A stretch of DNA of 9,154 nt from CBDUWP01 sp965370955 (GTDB lineage Bacteria; Planctomycetota; Phycisphaerae; Sedimentisphaerales; Anaerobacaceae): contig CBDUWP010000061.1 in assembly GCA_965370955.1 (NCBI GenBank), positions 1-9,154 of the forward strand. Reading direction: 5' to 3'. The position numbers and the translations under genes are program-made. Numbering within the stretch: the stretch's first letter is position 1; every line of letters begins with the position of its first letter. The notes beneath the pieces are model-generated. The model saw only the letters and a list, made by a program, of their open reading frames with translations. It made no database searches and had not been told where the DNA came from. Below, piece by piece: positions 6,454-9,154 of this stretch.

Positions 6454-7337
6454 TATAGAATTTCCTTATTCTGCATTTTATGGTTGATCATTTTAATACG
6501 TTTAGCTCTGGCTTTTTCAAGCAATGTGTTTATTTGTTTTAAGTTGCCGTCAGCTATCGCTTTTTTGAATTTTGTCAGCTCTGCTATTATTATGTCTATA
6601 CCCTTTACGCAATTTTGGCTGTTGGTGGAAAGGACATCTGTCCAAATGTTCGCTGGGCCTGAAGCGATTCTAGATGTGTCGACGAAGCCTTTGCCGGCGA
6701 ACTCGAGGTCTTTGGAGATAGTGGCGTTGGTCATGGCAGCGGCTGTGATGTGAGGCAGGTGACTGACACTGGCGAATATTTTGTCGTGTCTGCCGGGAGT
6801 CATTTCGCTGACGATACAGCCTAATCCTTCCCATAAATCCCGCAACAAATTCGCGGCTGCCTTTTGTTTTTTATTGCCGCTTGTCGGAGTAAGTATGCAT
6901 TGAGCGCCGTTGAGCAGGTCATCTCTGGCAAATTCCAAGCCTCTCTGCTCTGAGCCGGCGATAGGATGAGAGCCAACATAACTGACCGATTGCGGCAGGT
7001 GCTTTTTAGCCCATTGGCTGACAGTTGTCTTGGTCGAACCGACATCTGTTACAATACAGTCGGCTGGCAGGCTAGCAGCTATGTCCTTAAAAATTGTTTC
7101 AAATGTGCAGATCGGGCTGGCTAAAATGACCAGCGATGCGCTGTTTATGCTTTGTTCGATGGTTTCGGCTATGTCTATCGACATGGCCATTTTCCTTGCC
7201 TTTTGACGAGTTATGTCGCGATGGCTGTATCCAACGACAGCTAAATGGCTGAAATTGCGTTTTATTGCTAGAGCAATCGATGTGCCGAGCAGTCCAAGCC
7301 CTATAATTGTTATTTGGTTTAAGTCTTTTAGTTTCAT
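6453..7337 (-). CDS. tyrA: Prephenate/arogenate dehydrogenase (TyrA family)
   Basis: TyrA-family enzymes oxidatively decarboxylate prephenate (or arogenate) with NAD(P)+ toward tyrosine, in the cytosol. From the ATG at 7337 the protein has 294 residues. It opens with a Rossmann strand and GLGLLG (13-18), then ILASP (71-75), TDVGSTK (97-103), the catalytic-site SHPIAGSE (123-130) with its His, SHLPH (192-196), and the helical-domain segment FVDTSRIASGPANIW (218-232). No chorismate mutase or ACT domain is attached, so this is the simple monofunctional form; cofactor and prephenate-versus-arogenate preference cannot be read here. The frame stays open to a TTG at 7397, but that start would add a 20-residue tail before the Rossmann fold and would lie within the probable promoter, so I prefer the ATG, although it has no clear Shine-Dalgarno site. 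Its stop overlaps the purL GTG by one base (TAGTG), implying one transcript and translational coupling. Pairing tyrosine with purine synthesis in one operon has no obvious pathway logic. Confidence 0.9.
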   Translation of the reverse strand: MKLKDLNQITIIGLGLLGTSIALAIKRNFSHLAVVGYSHRDITRQKARKMAMSIDIAETIEQSINSASLVILASPICTFETIFKDIAASLPADCIVTDVGSTKTTVSQWAKKHLPQSVSYVGSHPIAGSEQRGLEFARDDLLNGAQCILTPTSGNKKQKAAANLLRDLWEGLGCIVSEMTPGRHDKIFASVSHLPHITAAAMTNATISKDLEFAGKGFVDTSRIASGPANIWTDVLSTNSQNCVKGIDIIIAELTKFKKAIADGNLKQINTLLEKARAKRIKMINHKMQNKEIL

Positions 7338-7375
7338 GATTTTATAACCGATAACCCTGTATTTTATAATACCGA

Positions 7376-7404
7376 AAAGTATCGTAAGATGGCCCAAATG
7401 TCAA
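7376..7404 (-). promoter_or_regulatory. Candidate promoter of the tyrA-purL-purQ operon
   Basis: The minus strand has a perfect -35 TTGACA (7404-7399), a 17-bp spacer and TACTTT (7381-7376). The -10 is weak (three of six consensus bases), so the call rests on the -35 and the spacing. Transcription would begin near 7369, leaving about a 32-nt leader before the ATG at 7337. I see no purine riboswitch fold in that leader, which is too short to hold one. Confidence 0.45.
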
Positions 7405-7465
7405 TTTTTTTCTTGGATTTAGTCGAGGTTGATGTTATTATATCGGACGGTTGGCTAAAGGCGAG

Positions 7466-7477
7466 CGGCAATTGCCG
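7466..7477. promoter_or_regulatory. Perfect 12-bp palindrome in the divergent intergenic region
   Basis: CGGCAATTGCCG is a perfect inverted repeat lying between the divergent tyrA and accA genes, about 60 bp upstream of the tyrA -35 element. It has the size of a dimeric regulator's operator, but there is no second copy nearby and the protein that might bind it cannot be named. A chance palindrome is possible. Confidence 0.3.
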
Positions 7478-7491
7478 AGCAAAGTCGATCG

Positions 7492-7520
7492 TTGGAAATG
7501 TTGCCTATTTAAGATGTTAT
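7492..7520 (+). promoter_or_regulatory. Candidate promoter for the accA side
   Basis: TTGGAA (7492-7497) and TGTTAT (7515-7520) are 17 bp apart, each matching four of six consensus bases. Transcription would start near 7527, just ahead of the small ORF at 7540 and about 110 nt before the accA ATG. The match is modest and other AT-rich pairs in this region could serve. Confidence 0.25.
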
Positions 7521-7539
7521 GTAATGCTGGCAGCAAAAA

Positions 7540-7647
7540 ATGAATAATGTGTCCGAGCTGGTTTTGGGGCTTGGATTTTTTTTATGGATTTTGCTCGTGG
7601 ACCAGTTTGTACCGGTAAAGTGGGCTGATAAAAAATCATGGCAATAA
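7540..7647 (+). CDS. Possible small membrane peptide overlapping the accA start
   Basis: An ATG at 7540 opens a 35-codon frame ending in TAA at 7645-7647, with the accA ATG at 7638 inside its last codons (10-nt overlap). The peptide has a hydrophobic run LVLGLGFFLWILLV at 7-20, long enough for a short transmembrane helix, followed by an Asp and a mixed basic, Trp-containing tail. I do not recognise a family. There is no Shine-Dalgarno site before it. A nine-codon frame from an ATG at 7514 ends in a TGA overlapping this ATG (ATGA at 7540-7543). accA also lacks a visible Shine-Dalgarno site, so reading through this frame could help load ribosomes on accA. The hydrophobicity may simply reflect a T-rich leader, so the call is tentative. 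Confidence 0.25.
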   Translation: MNNVSELVLGLGFFLWILLVDQFVPVKWADKKSWQ

Positions 7648-8714
7648 AAAACGAAATGACTGAAGCTGATTATCTAGGGTTTGAAACAGAAATCGCAAAC
7701 ATAGATAAGCAGATCAGCGAATTAGGCGAGCTGGCTAAAGCTAAAGGTATCAATTATTCAGCTGAAATCAATGCTCTGCAAAAACAGCAGGTGAGCCAAC
7801 TCAAAAATATTTATTCAAATCTTTCTCCATGGCAAACTGTGCAGGTCGCTCGTCATCCGAAAAGGCCGCTGCTTAATGATTATCTCGATCTTATGGTGAC
7901 AGATTTTAGGCCAATGTATGGTGACAGATGTTTCGGAGATGATAAAACTATTGTCACGGGGCTAGGACAAATCGGTCGGCGAAAAGTTATGGTGATCGGT
8001 CAAAATAAAGGACGCACAACCGAAGAAAAAATCGAGTGCAATTTCGGCTGTCCAAGTCCTGAAGGCTATCGAAAAGCATTGGCTAAAATGAAGTTTGCTG
8101 AAAAATATAACATACCAATCGTGACATTCATCGATACGCCGGGAGCCTATCCGGGTATTGGTGCAGAAGAACGGGGCCAAGCCCAAGCGATCGCAGTTAA
8201 TCTGATGGAAATGTCACGCCTGAAAGTGCCGGTCATATGTATTGTTATCGGTGAAGGCGGCTCAGGCGGAGCACTCGGCATAGGTGTTGGCGATGAGCTT
8301 GCAATGCTGGAATTTTCATATTATTCGGTGATATCGCCGGAAGGCTGTGCGGCTATTCTATGGCGAGATGGGGCTTTTGCGCCGGAAGCTGCTGAGGCGT
8401 TAGGGCTTACCAGTAAAGATTTGCTGAAGCTGGGCTTGATCGATCATCTGATCAAAGAGCCGCTCGGAGGAGCACATCGGAATCTGCACGATACAGTCTA
8501 CAGCGTTGAGCAATTTGTGGTGCGGACATTGAGAAATCTTAGCAGAGTAAATATCGATCAATTGCTGGAAAAAAGGTATCAGAAATTGCGGCGAATCGGC
8601 ACCGATTATACCACGTCACTGCAACAGCGAACAGTACGATCTAAAAAAGCGATTGATTCCGCTTTGAAAAACATATCAAAAACGCGTCCGGCTACAAAAG
8701 CTATCAAGAATTAA
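7638..8714 (+). CDS. accA: Acetyl-CoA carboxylase carboxyltransferase subunit alpha
   Basis: AccA pairs with AccD (not in the window) to move the carboxyl group from carboxybiotin on AccB to acetyl-CoA, making malonyl-CoA for fatty acid synthesis in the cytosol. The 358-residue protein shows the usual N-terminal coiled region (10-57), ARHPKRPLLNDYL (71-83), GQNKGRTTEEKI (121-132), CPSPEGYRKAL (138-148), FIDTPGAYPGIGAEERGQ (164-181), the oxyanion-type GEGGSGGALGIGVGD (205-219) and ISPEGCAAILWRD (232-244). The crotonase fold looks complete. It exceeds the usual length of about 319 by a basic, Lys/Arg/Thr-rich tail from about 319 on, with no recognised domain. The ATG at 7638 fits the family N-terminus; an in-frame ATG six codons on is an alternative. 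No clear Shine-Dalgarno site precedes it. It is transcribed divergently from tyrA and converges on the CheX-domain gene. Confidence 0.95.
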   Translation: MAIKNEMTEADYLGFETEIANIDKQISELGELAKAKGINYSAEINALQKQQVSQLKNIYSNLSPWQTVQVARHPKRPLLNDYLDLMVTDFRPMYGDRCFGDDKTIVTGLGQIGRRKVMVIGQNKGRTTEEKIECNFGCPSPEGYRKALAKMKFAEKYNIPIVTFIDTPGAYPGIGAEERGQAQAIAVNLMEMSRLKVPVICIVIGEGGSGGALGIGVGDELAMLEFSYYSVISPEGCAAILWRDGAFAPEAAEALGLTSKDLLKLGLIDHLIKEPLGGAHRNLHDTVYSVEQFVVRTLRNLSRVNIDQLLEKRYQKLRRIGTDYTTSLQQRTVRSKKAIDSALKNISKTRPATKAIKN

Positions 8715-8747
8715 AAGCAATTATTAAAGTTGTCCTTTAGCTTTTTT
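8713..8747. terminator. Possible bidirectional terminator between convergent accA and cheX-like genes
   Basis: TAAAG (8725-8729) and CTTTA (8735-8739) form an inner stem with a 5-nt loop, and AAAAGC (8713-8718) can pair with GCTTTT (8740-8745) outside it, leaving a 6-nt bulge on the 5' side. A T-run (8742-8747) follows on the plus strand and T-rich sequence on the minus. The structure overlaps both stop codons and the 22-bp gap. It is weak and AT-rich but is placed where a shared terminator is expected. Confidence 0.35.
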
Positions 8748-9154
8748 GGCAATAGTGAAGTGAAAATTCCGCATCATATTTGCCGCCGATTTTGGCAGCT
8801 GTATTCGTAGTGACCGAATCTAGGCCGAGTGAGTTATGCAGTTTTTGGCCTCTAATAATCGACGGTATCGAAATGTCAATCGTCTTGAATGTTTCCTGAA
8901 GCCGAGTCTTGACAGAGCCAATCACCATGTTGGTTATCTCGCCAATGGCATCGTTGATCTCTTCTGGACTTAATGCTTCATCGGGCTCGGCCATGAGCAT
9001 CATTTGTGTGGTATAAAGCGAACATTCCTCGCTGCATCGAACCGTTAAACAGCCTTCCAAATCGCCAGTGAAAGTGATCGCACCGAGTACCGACTCGACC
9101 TGTGAATCGAGAGTGTCTGTGTCAACCGCTTCATATTCGGCGAACACCATTGTC
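8737..9154 (-). CDS. CheX-domain protein (chemotaxis phosphatase family), 5' end beyond the window
   Basis: CheX and CheC proteins dephosphorylate CheY-P, and single-domain relatives are common in bacteria with many response regulators. The 138 visible residues carry the family motif in EEINDAIGEITNMVIGSVKT (63-82, counting from the Met at 9150), including the ExxN pair E71/N74 used for catalysis, with a Pro about 22 residues further on, the rough spacing of the CheX/CheC signature. A strand-rich N-terminal part ends in ITFTGDLEGCLTVRC (25-39) and strands follow the motif. The Met at 9150 is probably internal: the frame stays open to the edge (preceding codon Thr), and the family has a helix of some 25 residues, often ending in a T-M pair, before this point; no Shine-Dalgarno site is visible. 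No cheA, cheY or receptor gene is in view, so whether it acts in chemotaxis or in another phospho-relay is open. Confidence 0.8.
   Translation of the reverse strand, partial: TMVFAEYEAVDTDTLDSQVESVLGAITFTGDLEGCLTVRCSEECSLYTTQMMLMAEPDEALSPEEINDAIGEITNMVIGSVKTRLQETFKTIDISIPSIIRGQKLHNSLGLDSVTTNTAAKIGGKYDAEFSLHYCQKS

Noticed and set aside
7338..7397. Longer tyrA reading frame starting at a TTG at 7397
   Set aside because: The extra 20 residues precede the first Rossmann strand, have no family counterpart, and would lie across the best promoter; the ATG at 7337 places GLGLLG at residues 13-18 as expected.
8446..8465. GATC-rich inverted sequence inside accA
   Set aside because: TTGATC and GATCAA can pair but encode conserved AccA residues; this is most simply a codon effect.
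8737..9150. Treating the Met at 9150 as the true start of the CheX-domain gene
   Set aside because: The frame is open to the window edge, no ribosome binding site is visible, and the family's N-terminal helix would be missing.

Overview
The window reads as a chromosomal stretch of a moderately AT-rich bacterium made mostly of housekeeping metabolism, with one accessory-looking gene inserted. The best-supported affinity is the Planctomycetota, perhaps a Phycisphaerae-like lineage. This rests on my recollection of three family features: a PurL with two PurS-like domains fused to its N-terminus, the subtype of GTP-dependent PEP carboxykinase, and a free-standing CheX-domain protein. It is inference, not a database result.

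Layout from left to right. The 5' two-thirds or less of a pckG gene runs off the left edge on the minus strand, with a clear promoter and Shine-Dalgarno site. A 339-bp intergenic region follows, holding a strong imperfect palindrome and a pair of direct repeats just before the next gene. Next, on the plus strand, is an intact AAA ATPase of the AAA_14/DUF4143 type (402 aa), probably an accessory gene. A minus-strand tRNA with anticodon CAU follows, most likely the lysidine-modified tRNA-Ile2, with its 3' end facing the ATPase gene. Then comes a minus-strand operon read tyrA-type dehydrogenase, purL, purQ. A 240- to 300-bp divergent intergenic region holds a perfect palindrome and a possible 35-codon membrane peptide gene that overlaps the accA start. 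The plus-strand accA follows, and convergent to it is a CheX-domain gene cut by the right edge.

How the genes work together. PurQ supplies ammonia from glutamine to the PurS-PurS-PurL fusion, and together they form FGAM synthase, step four of purine synthesis. The TyrA-type protein commits prephenate to tyrosine and is translationally joined to purL by a TAGTG overlap. AccA is half of the carboxyltransferase of acetyl-CoA carboxylase, and PckG interconverts oxaloacetate and PEP. The window shows no CRISPR array, integrase, transposase or recognisable defence cassette. The most unusual items are the isolated ATPase with its upstream repeats, the small ORF before accA, and the fused PurL architecture, of which the last is probably already known in related genomes.
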